A stretch of DNA of 64,000 nucleotides. It comes from Pectinophora gossypiella. Taxonomy: Eukaryota > Arthropoda > Insecta > Lepidoptera > Gelechiidae. The stretch is taken from contig NC_065421.1 of assembly GCF_024362695.1 (NCBI RefSeq), positions 9,052,598-9,116,597 of the forward strand, read 5' to 3'. Both the position numbers and the translations under genes were made by a program. The notes beneath the pieces were generated by a model. It searched no databases. It saw only the letters and a list, made by a program, of their open reading frames with translations, and had not been told where the DNA came from. Of the stretch, positions 40,399 to 50,821 are shown one piece after another (the stretch's first letter is position 1; every line of letters starts with the position of its first letter).

Positions 40399-41593
40399 GT
40401 AGGCACCTCACTTACTCGAGGACCTCAGACTATCAGGCCTACCTGAGGCGTTCCGGAATACCGTACAGGTGATGAGTTGAGGCCGGCTCAGGCCAGGGCG
40501 TGCTGGACGATGGCGGCGCAGCGGGCCAACTGTTACGCAGCTGGCGGGCTGCACGTCCACCGGTCAACCTCGCAGACCTTCACCGGGCCTTATCCGGTGT
40601 GTTGACAAAAGGAGAGGCGCGGCACATCCACATGCGCGCCGCACAAAGGAAAGCTTCGACGTGCAAACAACCAAGGCAAGCTCCGCCGAAAAGAAGCTTG
40701 AAATAACTTGCAAACGCAGAAGAAAACAGTAGGAATCTTCATTCACAAAACATTGTTGAAATCATCTGATCCAATCATAAACTTCTTCTTACATTAAACT
40801 TGCAAAACGTTAGAAAATTAAAACGTTAAAACTTTAAAGAAAACAAAAACCCCATCTGCAACAAGGAATGGCAATGATTAGCATGTGGTTCAGCTGACAG
40901 CGTGGCAATGCAACTCACGAGTGTAAAACAAAGAAAATAACTTACAGGTTCATCCGGGATAGTTGGGCATCGCTCGGATGAAACCTAAACCCACCCACTG
41001 GACCTTAGGCGATGGGATTTCAGTGATGTTGCTGAAAACAAGGACCTCGAGGTTATCACAAAGTTGGTGCAAAAATATGCACGAAGAATTGCGAGGACTC
41101 ACCATCTCGGTTAAGTTGTTTATTTAAATCGAGACATCGGCTCTTGATGTCGCCGATAAATCGTGGCTTTTAATTTGCCCACATTATTGTTACGGCAGTG
41201 GAGTCTCCGGCGCTCTCGCGACGTCCCCACTTTCCATAACCTGTCTCTCAGCTCAGCCAGCTGTCAGTCTGACACAAGAACCACGAACAAAGTTGCCAAA
41301 CTAGAAAAAATCTACCAAACCATAAATTCGCCGAATCAACGACAACAATCGATCGACTTGTTTGATCCCAAAATTTAAACAATATAATTATAATATATCA
41401 AAAATAAATGTTGCAGATAATTTTAATATACCAAATTTTGAAGAAAATAAAATAATTAAAAATATTCGGGCCCATCGATAACCCTGCAGCGCCATCTGTG
41501 ATTTCCTGCGGGTAAAATATAAAAACAACGTTATATCGTCAGAAACCACAAGATGTCGCTACAAGGCTCGTTGGTCCGAAATGCTTCGTTACA
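40399..41593 (-). repeat. 5' LTR, uninterrupted
   Basis: 1,195 bp, TGTAACG...GCCTACA on the minus strand. Serves as the empty-site control for the Retro-R insertion at 37194. Confidence 0.85.
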
Positions 41594-41815
41594 GTACATA
41601 CCTTCTCAGCTGCTCAATCATACTAATGTTAGGCAGTCATTAGAGAACAATACTACATACATTGATAAAGTCATAAATGATTCATCGCTTTTAGCGTTCA
41701 CGACGAATTGACAAATAGCTAATATGTAATTTATATCTTTTTTATATATATCTATGAGTATTTGTTTAATCAATTTTCTATACACTTATATTTGTATTTA
41801 TATATAGACTTTAGA
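41594..41815. other. Unassigned stretch
   Basis: Nothing recognised. Confidence 0.4.
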
Positions 41816-41817
41816 TC

Positions 41818-42060
41818 TTATATCGTGTGGGTTGTGAGGTGGAGCACCAACCTCATCAACCCTGGTGTCGGGGTTACTATTGAGCCGCCAAACACCCCTG
41901 ACATGCCTCATGTAACGACCACTTATTTACATCAGTAAGTAATAACCGGGACCAACGTCTTAACACGCCTTCCGAAGCACGGATCATCTTACGTTAGCCT
42001 GTAATGTCCTAACCAAACTAGGGACCGCAAAGTAATTTTTGTGTTATGGCCCCACCGAGA
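41818..42060 (-). repeat. SINE-A copy without A box
   Basis: ATCGTGTGGGTTGTGAGGTGG region to GGGACCGCAAAGTAATTTTTG. It breaks off inside the B box region (CCCCACCGAGAATCC). Confidence 0.7.
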
Positions 42061-42340
42061 ATCCTGCTCTTTACTAAGAAGAAAATAGGAGAAATATTCC
42101 ACTCGAAATAAATCGTACATATATTGTATCATTCACGAGGTTGTTTTTAGTATAATGATAAACAAATTCATATATATGATAATAAATGTAAGTACTTACA
42201 CTTCGTGTGGTTTTTTTTCGTTGAAATTGTCTTGTCTGTTCCTGTAAAGAAGAAACTACGAATTAGCTTTAATTTAAAATGCTAAAGAGATATAATAAGT
42301 AAGTAAAAGTATGGCCAGTAACAATTAAATTTACATTTCA
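42061..42340. other. Unassigned AT-rich stretch
   Basis: Nothing recognised. Confidence 0.4.
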
Positions 42341-42344
42341 TTTA

Positions 42345-42430
42345 CAAACTACGATCGATCTATTCTAGCTAGACCGGCGCGCGTGTATGAAACCATTGGT
42401 GACAGTATAGGAAACAAGAGGCAAATTGAA
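42345..42430 (+). pseudogene. RTE tail-2 fragment
   Basis: CCGGCGCGCGTGTATGAAAC and GGAAACAAGAGGCAAATTG, a diverged piece of the tail. Confidence 0.5.
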
Positions 42431-42439
42431 TTATGGTAC

Positions 42440-42567
42440 GAAGGACTTTCCAGGCTACATTCTTCGAATAATATAGATGGCGTTGTCGATAATAACTTAT
42501 TTTCTCATTACTCGGATACATAATAATTCAAAAATACAATGTGATGTCAGAAGCATATAAAAAAACA
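42440..42567 (+). repeat. K-family fragment
   Basis: GGACTTTCCAGGCTAC, AATATAGATGGC and TTTTCTCATTACTCGG are the inverse of 1550-1680. Confidence 0.6.
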
Positions 42568-42643
42568 ATTGTTGATTGATATCAACTCAGAATCATGGTC
42601 TGACTCATCCCCCTTAGTATTCGTTACGATGTTACTAACCCCT
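42568..42643. repeat. MITE-2 right half
   Basis: ATATCAACTCAGAATCATGG to ATGTTACTAACCCCTG; it lost its left arm and its outermost bases. Confidence 0.65.
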
Positions 42644-42649
42644 GCCTGC

Positions 42650-42775
42650 TGCTGCTCTTTACCAAACAAAGGACAGTATCACATTCGAATTTCGACAATG
42701 TCCCCGTCGGGAATCAAATCCGGACTTACAGATCGTGAGCCCAACGCTTTAACAACTAGACCAAGGAGGCTATTT
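42650..42775 (-). repeat. SINE-B head only
   Basis: ACCAAACAAAGGACAGTATC to CTAGACCAAGGAGGC: the inverted tRNA-like head and first body segment. The 3' half is missing, opposite to the usual truncation. Confidence 0.65.
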
Positions 42776-42779
42776 TATA

Positions 42780-43500
42780 AAAGCAGCGACAACAAAATAA
42801 AGGCAAATAAAGTATTAATTACGGCCACGAATCAGCTCTGGTACCTTTTGCTTTGTTTCGGAAATTCTGAATAAAATTAATATTTATTTATAACGCCACA
42901 ATCGGATTACCTGGCGAAGGCTGATTTAAATTGCAAAACGGTGGCATTCAGCCGTGATGAACAAAATATAAAAAATAATTGTAAGAAATATAAGAAGGGA
43001 ACCTGATAGGGTCACTACCCTATCAGGCTCACTAGCCTGTTGAACTATCGATATACCTCTAATATCTGCTGGGTTTTAGGCTAATAATCTAACTACAAGC
43101 TCCTCTCTCCTTTCAACGCGTGAACTGACAATTTAAATTTCGCGCGCACCTGATGCGTGAGCCGCGCGGGTCCCAAATCCGCCGCATCATGTCGCCACCG
43201 TCAGCTTGAAAAAAAAAAACTATCGCCACCTGCGGTTTGCGCTTTCGCGGAATAATTAAAAAAAATATACTGTTCTTGTGTTCATTGTGACAATAATGAC
43301 CTGAATTCAAGTGCCTCGTTCCCGGGACAAAACGTGAGTGGAGTGACCCTTTTATTTTTTGTCTAGTCCTTTTTATATTTTTAATAGAAATTCGCCGATA
43401 TCGATAGCTCGTATTTAAGTCAGTGTTGCACAATAATTTTAATACTATCGATCATATTTCTTCTGCCTGTTGCAGGAACTACCGATATACGTATAACGAT
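42780..43500. other. Unassigned stretch with CpG-rich patch
   Basis: Around 43095-43250 CpG density rises (TTTCGCGCGCACCTGATGCG, GAGCCGCGCGGGTCCC), unlike the surroundings. It could be the 5' region of a retroelement or an unannotated promoter. No convincing ORF. Confidence 0.35.
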
Positions 43501-43507
43501 ATAATAT

Positions 43508-43572
43508 GGAATTCCATTTGATTCGATCCTGACACATTTCTCTTACTTCCTCTACATTCATCAATCGATCGA
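43508..43572 (-). pseudogene. RTE tail-2 fragment
   Basis: GATTCGATCCTGACACATTT and CTCTACATTCATCAATCGAT. Confidence 0.55.
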
Positions 43573-43574
43573 CT

Positions 43575-44148
43575 ATCGATTAGTACCTAATGCTTATGTC
43601 AGATTTTTTTGTGCTAATAAGTTTTCATATTCATCAATCAAGAATCGGTCTAATGTTCCGAAATATAACTTTTTTGCATTTTATACAGTTTGTATAATTA
43701 AGATGGTATATACTGGCGAAAAGCCTATTAAAGCTCGTTAGTTTTCGAGGCTTGTCTCATTCAGTCACAGGGTTCCCTCTTCTGTTACGTAAGGCTCAAA
43801 CTTTAATAAGGCTCTAGCCTTTTAAAAAAATACGAGCTCTTTGATTCGGACATGTAGTGAATGTCTTCAGATGCCATATCAAAAAAAAAAACCATTAGCG
43901 GTTCTAATCTGACAGCCCGGGTCTGAAAAAAGATCGGTTAACTTTTTTGGGGAAAAATAATAGTCTTTTAGAAACACGGCTGCTCACTTTTTTAATCAAT
44001 AGATCACACCAAGTTGCTAAGCTACTTGTATTTGTGGATGACATCTGTTACATTAATCATTATCTTGGTATATTTCTTTCTCACTAAGCGGTTCTCTACA
44101 GGGTGGCCCAATTGAAAAATTCGATAGAGAGGCTCATTGGCTACCAGA
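43575..44148. other. Unassigned stretch
   Basis: Nothing recognised. Confidence 0.4.
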
Positions 44149-44150
44149 AA

Positions 44151-44369
44151 CACTCCACCCGTTCTATTTTTACATGCACCATACTTGAATATCATATAGG
44201 ATCCATAGAATAAGGAATAATTAAAACACATAATAACGGGTTCTTACCGCCCATATCTCTATTTTAAACGCGGTAAGAACCCGTTATTAGGTGTTTTAAT
44301 TATTCCTTATTCTATGGATCCTATATGATATTCAAGTATGGTGCATGTAAAAATAGAACGGGTGGAGTG
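44151..44369. repeat. Near-perfect 100-bp-arm palindrome on Penelope ends
   Basis: Arms 44151-44250 and 44270-44369 are inverse copies with one mismatch, around a 19-base spacer. The inner 30 or so bases of each arm are the Penelope-like end (ATAACGGGTTCTTACCGC). The outer 68 bases are sequence not found at the other Penelope ends here, so the inversion includes flank. Confidence 0.85.
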
Positions 44370-44597
44370 TAATAACCGCGTAAACTTAAAACATTGAATA
44401 ATACTATATTATACGTATACAATGGCAACTCTCCGCTTCCCACCAGCGTTTGACCTAGGTTCCCCCCCCTCGGTCTTACTTTAGTCTTCAAACGTATGGG
44501 CGTCAGACGTCACACACACAGATGCACATGTATGATAACATCGATGTAAAGAGTCTGTGTGAAACGAGGTGTTTTGTATGAAGTGTCCGAAGTGTGG
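44370..44597 (+). mobile_element. Penelope flank plus E element
   Basis: TAATAACCGCGTAAAC continues the Penelope-end context seen at 19605. From about 44394 it becomes E (GGCAACTCTCCGC to GAAGTGTCCGAAGTGTGG). Confidence 0.65.
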
Positions 44598-44707
44598 TGG
44601 AGCGCAAATAGTTAGGCTCTGCACGGTAACCGCGACGCGGCGCGAATTATATCGAAGCCTTCGACCAATAGCCGTTTGACATCCATCTACGTAGATTGCA
44701 TTCGTAT

Positions 44708-44749
44708 CATAATTAAAACACATAATAACGGGTTCTTACCGCGTTTAAA
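44708..44749. repeat. Penelope-like terminal fragment
   Basis: ATAATTAAAACACATAATAA CGGGTTCTTACCGCGTTTAA as a single, non-hairpin end. Confidence 0.65.
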
Positions 44750-45128
44750 GCATCAAATTGTAGTATGAATCTCTTTTCAAAACACTTTTGTAAATAGAAC
44801 ATAGCAAGTGGTTAGGGCATGAGAATAAAGGGGCCTTCTCGCCTAACCTAAAAAGTTTAAATTGGCTCTGCCTGTTCTCTGTATGTACAAATTAAAGGAA
44901 AACTAACAAACTATCGCGCTAGAGCGCATTTCAGTGTCACGCTGACAGCGGCCATTTTGCTAAAACTTCGCAGTTTATCCAGTTTTGTACGAGGGCGAAC
45001 TTTTTAGTTTCGACTTGAAAAAAATATACTAAGAAATGTTCTGCAAAAAACTATACTAATTTTTTTATTTAGGTAAGTTTTCTTAATTATTTATATTTTC
45101 AATTCAAGGAAAATTCAAGAAAAATTTT
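44750..45128. other. Unassigned stretch
   Basis: Nothing recognised. Confidence 0.4.
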
Positions 45129-45129
45129 A

Positions 45130-45305
45130 CTATCTATATTGCTTCTTTTTGTTTTGATCAGAAAAATAATGGTTGGAAGTTGTAATTGTACGTTGATGTA
45201 TTAAAAAGGGTTATCATTTATACCCAAAAACAAAGATAAAAGATGCATATGTCTGTTACCCATGAAATTATAAATTTAAACGAAGAAAAACTTAACAACT
45301 TCAGC
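45130..45305 (+). repeat. K-family repeat
   Basis: GATCAGAAAAATAATGG and ACAAAGATAAAAGATGCAT: same orientation as 1-153. Confidence 0.6.
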
Positions 45306-45496
45306 ATCTATTGAGTATACCTAGTAGCTAATGTATAACACACGTGTCCTAAGAAGATCTTGAAATATCGTCTTTACTTTCGTAATGAATGTGCCACATG
45401 GCCCTTCCGTCTTATTAGGGTTCCGTAACATATTCTTTCATCCTCGGTCCGCCGACAGTTTCAACAATATCTTTTTTAATTAGGTATGGAGTAAGT

Positions 45497-45580
45497 TTCT
45501 ATTGGTAATTCCATTTAATATTAACTCAGGATAATGGTCTGAATCATCCCCCTTAGTAATCGGTACGGTGTCTATGTTAC
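45497..45580. repeat. MITE-2 right half, degraded
   Basis: GGTAATTCCATTTAATATTA ACTCAGG and GAATCATCCCCCTTAGTAAT. Confidence 0.55.
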
Positions 45581-45711
45581 GTCAGAACATATACATATAT
45601 AAATATTATGAAGTATTATTATATTGCGGTCATTTTTATTTCACTTCTTTAATTTCTGAAGGATTACATTTATTACTAATTTAGTGCTGTAAATGTCATA
45701 GGTTATATATA

Positions 45712-46198
45712 CAGGGTGTTAGTGACATCGTAACGAAAACTTTGAGGGATGATTCAGACCATGATTCTGAGTTGATATCAAGTGGAATTTTCCGTCGCAA
45801 AAGTATGGTAGGAAAATAATTTAAAAAAACACAAAAAAAATCATGAATTTTTTGACAGGAAATTCCACTTGATATCAACTCAGAATCATGGTCTGAATCA
45901 TCCCCCTCAGTATTCGTTACGGTGTTACTAACAACCATACCTACTTGTATGGCTACCTGTATGTACTGGTAAGGGGTGTAAGTGACATCGTAACGAATAC
46001 TGAGGGGGCTGATTTAGCTCATTATTCCGAGTTAATATCAAGTGGAATTTTCAATCGCAAAAGTATAGTTTTGAAAAAAATAAAAAAAACTAAAAAGAAA
46101 TCATGAATTTTGCGACGGAAAATTCCACTTGATATTAACTCAGAATCATGGTCTGAATCATCCCCCTCAGTATTCGTTACGATGTCACTAACACCCTG
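45712..46198. mobile_element. MITE-2 composite, best copy
   Basis: Outer ends CAGGGTGTTAGTGACATCG and its inverse with TA-rich flanks. Two palindromic units are joined by CCATACCTACTTGTATGGC and a GGGGTGTAAGTGACATCG start for unit two. The joint holds degenerate versions of the outer ends. The 80-codon minus-strand frame inside has no meaning. Confidence 0.8.
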
Positions 46199-46199
46199 T

Positions 46200-46560
46200 A
46201 TATACCTTTTAGAAATACAATGTTAATCAAGTACCTATGTGTAGTAATGGTTCCGTATCGCGATACAGAACCATTTTGTGTATTCATCACCCTTGGCTGG
46301 TTTTTCCCCCAATATCGAGGAGTTGAAGTTTGGAAACTCTTTAGCCAAGGGATCTTCAAACGGATTTCCATGTAAATGAGCAGTTTCATAAAGTTTCATC
46401 AAACTTGATCGCTTCTGTAATCCTGGAACAATATCCGGAAAGGGAAACCATTTTTGTTTCTTTCAATAAAAATACTTTTTTTATGGAAAATCTGATTAGA
46501 ACATTGACGTATTTTGTCAATAGCAGTTCACCAGCCAGTGCTGCATACAAAAAATGTCTT
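46200..46560. other. Unassigned stretch
   Basis: Two weak frames (70 and 63 codons) without motifs. Confidence 0.4.
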
Positions 46561-46564
46561 AAAT

Positions 46565-46735
46565 TTTGTACCGGGTTTGTCTGGCCAAGTAGTTAATTTA
46601 TTTATTTATTGTTCGGAGGAAAACCAGCTGTCAATTACATACTAACTGTAAATGTATACAGAAAGCCAATTACAGCTCCTCGCTTGTAAACATAATGCCA
46701 AATGTCAAATCTACAATAAGTCACGTCAAAAAGGG
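46565..46735 (+). repeat. Retro-F end split by a LINE tail
   Basis: TGTACCGGGTTTGTCTGGCC AAGTAGTTAA at the left and TCTACAATAAGTCACGTC then A run at the right belong to Retro-F. TTTATTTATTTATTGTTCGG lies between. Confidence 0.5.
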
Positions 46736-46914
46736 CTAATTACACTACCCAATCTATCAGACCCGACAGCGTCGGGCAGTGTAATAGTTCGTCGGTGGAC
46801 GGAAGCACGATTTTATCATATATTTTATATCTACACTACGCCTCCTGAAGGCGCGATGCAATTCGAGCGATATTAAAACAAATGACGATTTGAGTACAAC
46901 TAGGTATAGATACA

Positions 46915-47015
46915 TAGGATCACGTCTATTTCCTGTTGGGGTTGGTAGAGACCATGGAACTCCACCTACTAAGATATTGACACATCACTTTTCTTCCACT
47001 CTCATCCAAGACTAA
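46915..47015 (-). pseudogene. RTE tail-2 remnant
   Basis: ACGTCTATTTCCTGTTGGGG and TCTTCCACTCTCATCC; heavily degraded. Confidence 0.45.
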
Positions 47016-47058
47016 CACACTAACTAACTAACTAAATGATGATGATCAATGACTAACC

Positions 47059-47291
47059 TTTTTTTTTTTTTGGACGTGACTTATTGTAGATTTGCCGCAG
47101 ATGGCATTAACTACTTGGCCGGACAAATGGGGAGCGCTGAAGGCTCTCACCCGGTACAACGTTTAAGACAACAGGCCTGAGGGTGCCCAGTTGGGCGCGA
47201 ACCTCGGCTCAGGGCGTCGTCTGAGAGGAAAAATATTTGAAAGAATTAATCGACCCTAGTGGGTCGATAGCGATAAGCGCTGAATGAGGGA
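47059..47291 (-). mobile_element. Retro-F, truncated copy with target duplication
   Basis: Flanked by exact AATGACTAACC (47048-47058 and 47292-47302). Poly-T at the left is its poly-A tail. Nearly identical to 154-483 but about 100 bp shorter at the 5' end. Confidence 0.85.
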
Positions 47292-47302
47292 AATGACTAA
47301 CC

Positions 47303-47880
47303 AAAGGACACTATAATTTTCACAAATTGTCAAAACTAGCAACTTTGAGAAACAACATCGTGAGATAAGGTTCCCAACATTCTTTTCACACGCGACGCGA
47401 GTTAAAAACACTTTTCATGAATACTTTTTTGTACAACTTTTGCTGCATCCATTAAATAATGGATGAAAACGTTAATACATTTTATAAAGTGCTATGATGA
47501 CCTTTCCAACATAACTTCGAAAGTTATTAGGATTTTTTTTATAACGTAGCGTATATCCAAGATCTTTTTTAAAATTCAATTCCAAGCATGAATAGAAAAA
47601 TATTCATAGGTAAAAATGTATTTATCCGTAATCATAAAAGTTGGTATAGGTCCACGAAGGTCGTAGGTACGCACGTACGGGAAAAAATGATTTCCAAATA
47701 AGTATTATCCCTAAAACTTCTCAAAACGTGGCAACCCTCTACCAAAGCAAAAGGAAAATAGGGCAAAGTAACAAAAAGGGCAACAAATATTGAATTAGTA
47801 TTCAGAGTTGACGATTGTACGAAAATAAAGAAAGAAATATTCGCCACTTCGCCAAACTTCGCGTAACTTCGCCTTTGTGT
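47303..47880. other. Unassigned stretch
   Basis: No repeat family recognised. Confidence 0.4.
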
Positions 47881-47883
47881 CCA

Positions 47884-47931
47884 ATGGCAGCAAGAGTAAA
47901 GAAAGAAAATACAGCTTTGTTGGTATGCGAG
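47884..47931 (+). CDS. Possible short first coding exon
   Basis: ATGG in a favourable context opens a 16-codon frame (MAARVKKENTALLVCE) ending at GAG|GTAAGT, a perfect splice-donor consensus. It lies in a stretch free of known repeats. I found no matching acceptor or second exon, and such a match can occur by chance. Confidence 0.2.
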
Positions 47932-47939
47932 GTAAGTTT

Positions 47940-48600
47940 GGGAAATATTACTTGCCTACTTAGTTGCCGAGTGACTACGCCGGTAAGGTAGTATATGTGG
48001 TAAGGGGTTCCTTTCCGAGAGCGAATATGTTAGTGTGATATGCTGTTTTTTTTTAATAAGGCAGGCTTTGTTAGGTTTGGGGTGTAAGGTTCCTAATGAC
48101 TGTGAGGGCTGGTTATCTGGGGCGAAGGCTGAGATTGAAACGTCCAGAAGTAGGCAAAATTCACTGAGTTTAATTAAATTCGTACAAAAAATGTTCACAT
48201 TACAGTAGTTAAATGGAGAGCAAGAACGGAAGGGAAGAGACAACAGTGTTGTCACACTAAAAAATATAAATTTAATGTTGGGATTGCCAACAGGCTTGCG
48301 TTTGACCACAATCTTACGTAAGTGACGATGTGGTCTAGGGTGGATCACGCTTACCTAGCAAATGCCTATTCACTCTAGCCTTGAAGATTATTAGCCCAGA
48401 CAGCGATTTGGAAAAAGAGACGACGGCAGACAGTTGCAGTCCTTTGCCGTTCGCGTCAAAAAGGAATAGGCAAAACGTTTAGTGCGGATTGGAGGAATAT
48501 CCGCAACGTAAGGATGAAATGCCTGCCGACGTCTTAGTTGTCCGTAGATGGAATTTTTAAAGGTCTAATTATGTATGTAAATATATATATGTGTCAATGT
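47940..48600. other. Unassigned stretch
   Basis: A 130-codon minus-strand frame at 47956-48348 shows no motif. It may be remnants of the adjoining R1-clade element, but I cannot show this. Confidence 0.35.
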
Positions 48601-48604
48601 GTCA

Positions 48605-49404
48605 ACAGCCTCCGTGTCAGTCTTGTACTCCGCGCCCCCGTAACTTACACTCACCATTCTCTCACTCAAGTAACTTTCAAGGACCTTTCTCAAGTTTGCT
48701 GGACACCTTTCCTCAGCCAGTCGTACTTTGATCTTCGGCCACCATGCACTAGCGAAGGCCCCCTCTATATCCAGAGACACGAGGGTTATGATCTTCTTCT
48801 GCTCGAGCTTGGATCGTATGTGCTTTATGAGCGTATAGAGGGAGTCTTCTGTGCTCTTCTGGGGCATAAAGCCGTACTGGCGAGTACTCTTCCTCGGAAG
48901 TAGATGAAACTTGAGTCGGGCCACGATCATCTTCTCATAGATTTTCCCCATCACAGGCAAAAGCCCAATCGGCCTATAAGATTTGGGGGAATCGTACCTT
49001 TCTTTCCCGGGTTTGCGGAGCACAATGACTGTCGCCTCCTTCCATGATCGTGGGAAGTACCGATGTGCCAGGCATTTGTTCAACAAACTCAGAACAGTGT
49101 CTGGGTCGTAATCTATCAGGTGACCCCATATATCCGCTGTCAGCCCGTCGGAACCTGGCGCTTTTTTAGGGTTGAAGGAACCCGCAGCTCTGTTCAGTTC
49201 GTGTATTGTGAACGGAGGGTCACAAGCGTCATCTTGATCAGCTTCCCTGCCCTGTCCCTTGTTATCCTATGCTCCTCAGTATCTTCCTCTAGGTTATCTC
49301 TGGGGTAGAAAGTTTCGGCTAAATACTTAGCGGAGTTTTCCGCATCCAAGGCCTTGCCCCCCTTGACTATTGGTACATCTTCCTCCCTCTTTGCCGTCCT
49401 TCCC
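48605..49404 (-). pseudogene. R1-clade non-LTR reverse transcriptase fragment
   Basis: Order on the minus strand: linker and fingers with FNPKKAPGSDGLTADIW, then FPRSWKEATVIVLRKPGKE, SYRPIGLLPVMGKIYEKMIV, QYGFMPQKSTEDSLYTLIKH and the palm A motif VSLDIEGAFASAWWPKIKVR. APGxDG, YRPI.LLP..GK..EK and DI.GAFD..WW are standard in R1/TRAS/SART-type RTs. Here the usual D after GAF is S. A frameshift lies near 49255. The fragment ends before the F/YADD motif, so it is dead. A SINE-B abuts its upstream end. Confidence 0.85.
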
Positions 49405-49665
49405 ATGTGGTTAGAGCGTTAGGCTCACGATCTGGAGGTCCGCGTTCGATTCCCGATAAGGACATTGTCGAAATCACTTTGTGAGACTGTCCTTTGTTTG
49501 GTAAGGACTTTTCAGGCTTGAATCACCTGATTGTTCGAAAAAGTAATATGATTCCGTGCTTCGGAGGGCACGTTAAGCCGTTGGTCCCGGCTATTGGCCG
49601 TAAAACACCTCCACCAACCTCCACACCATGGAGTATGCTCCATACCCCCTCCGGTTGATTGATGT
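49405..49665 (+). mobile_element. SINE-B copy
   Basis: GTTAGAGCGTTAGGCTCACG and GCGTTCGATTCCCGATAAGG form the tRNA-like head. The tail is cut at CTCCGGTTGATTGATG. It borders the RT fragment directly. Confidence 0.75.
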
Positions 49666-49689
49666 GTAATAATCGTTTTTATTACTATT

Positions 49690-49955
49690 ATCCGCATTTC
49701 CAAACGTTTCACAATCGGCGAGCGCCGGTTTGAACCGCGGTACCGGACTCGTACCAATGAGTTAATCATTTATCTAAGTTCAGTTTTCACTAACATACTT
49801 GTCTCTACCATTATAGACGGCGATACGGCTCACCACCTATCACGTTAGTCTAACAGAAAGCTACTTTACTTAAGGATACTTTACTTAGTTCATCTTGCGA
49901 TGGATGTACTTGTGGATACCCCATTGGCATATAGTCGTGAGCTTATTATGTTATC
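49690..49955 (+). mobile_element. SINE-H copy
   Basis: GGTTTGAACCGCGGTACCGG (B box region), CGTACCAATGAGTT, GACGGCGATACGGCTCACCA and GGCATATAGTCGTGAGC. The longest uninterrupted SINE-H here. Confidence 0.7.
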
Positions 49956-49959
49956 AGTA

Positions 49960-50125
49960 TTTTGCAAACATCTAGCGCAACGTAGACTATTCTGTGAGAA
50001 ATGTATTTTTCAACCTATGAACATTTTCCTAGTAATGTTTCTTAACATGACTACGAGAAAATATAAAGCATGTAGTAAGCTAAGTTATGTACGTGCCGTG
50101 TGACTACGTCTGTAGACGTTGCACT
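49960..50125. other. Unassigned stretch
   Basis: Nothing recognised. Confidence 0.4.
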
Positions 50126-50128
50126 ATA

Positions 50129-50343
50129 CAGGGTGTTACTGACACCGCACCGAATACTGAAGGGGATGATTCGGCTCATGATTCTGAGTTAATATCAAGT
50201 GGAATTTTCCGTCACAGAAGTCATGAAAATGTTGGTGTTTATTAAGTTATGTTCAGTTCCATACTTTAGCGACGGAAAATCAACTCAGAATCATGAGCTG
50301 TATTATGTCCCTAAGTAGTCGGTATAGTGTTACTAACACCCTG
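50129..50343. mobile_element. MITE-2, single-unit copy
   Basis: CAGGGTGTTACTGACACCG to CACTAACACCCTG with TA on both sides; one foldback. Confidence 0.75.
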
Positions 50344-50344
50344 T

Positions 50345-50565
50345 ATAACTGCGCCTGTAAGGCCGGTCGTATCTACAGCTATCGAGAACTTCCTTCGTAG
50401 GAGTAAATACAGAATTGAAGACGTATTTTCGCAAAAATGCAGCATACACATTGGTACTCTAGTGAGAAACTTATTCCTGAATTGTCTAAGCTTAAAGCTT
50501 CTGGCTAAAAGGTTTTTAGTAATTGTTTCAGGTAAGCTATTTTTTTATTAAATAAATATTTTTAT
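50345..50565. other. Unassigned stretch
   Basis: Nothing recognised. Confidence 0.4.
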
Positions 50566-50567
50566 GG

Positions 50568-50800
50568 AGCCATATACATACATAAACTCACACCCGTATT
50601 CCCTAATGGGGTGGGCAGAGCTACAAGACAACTTGCAGCCACCGTTGATACGATGTCGTAAGCAGGATATGATGAACCTTACGGTGATAAGGGATCAGTC
50701 TATCGCCCATAACATTAGTCCATCATGTTAGAAAGGACACAATCCTGTCGGATTTTACGACATACCCGGGAAGACAAGCGGCTGAGCATATGATTTTTTC
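50568..50800. repeat. Dispersed repeat (ATGTCGTAAGCAGGATATG type)
   Basis: CACCCGTATTCCCTAATGGG, AACTTGCAGCCACCGTTGAT and CCCGGGAAGACAAGCGGCTG are text I recall from lepidopteran repeats. No ORF; class unknown. Confidence 0.4.
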
Positions 50801-50821
50801 TTGCTCTCTCAGTATAGGAAC

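Larger units (their letters stand above)
36350..41593 (-). mobile_element. Non-autonomous LTR retrotransposon
   Basis: Two nearly identical repeats bound a 2.4-kb interior. In minus orientation the order is 5' LTR (40399-41593), PBS candidate, gag-like ORF, PPT, 3' LTR (36350-37983). No protease, RT, RNase H or integrase is present, so its movement must depend on proteins from a relative. I counted about two substitutions and one indel between the LTRs outside a nested Retro-R, which argues for recent insertion. GTACA follows the right end, and GTACA also lies 2 bases before the left end, so a clean target duplication is not shown. Confidence 0.8.
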
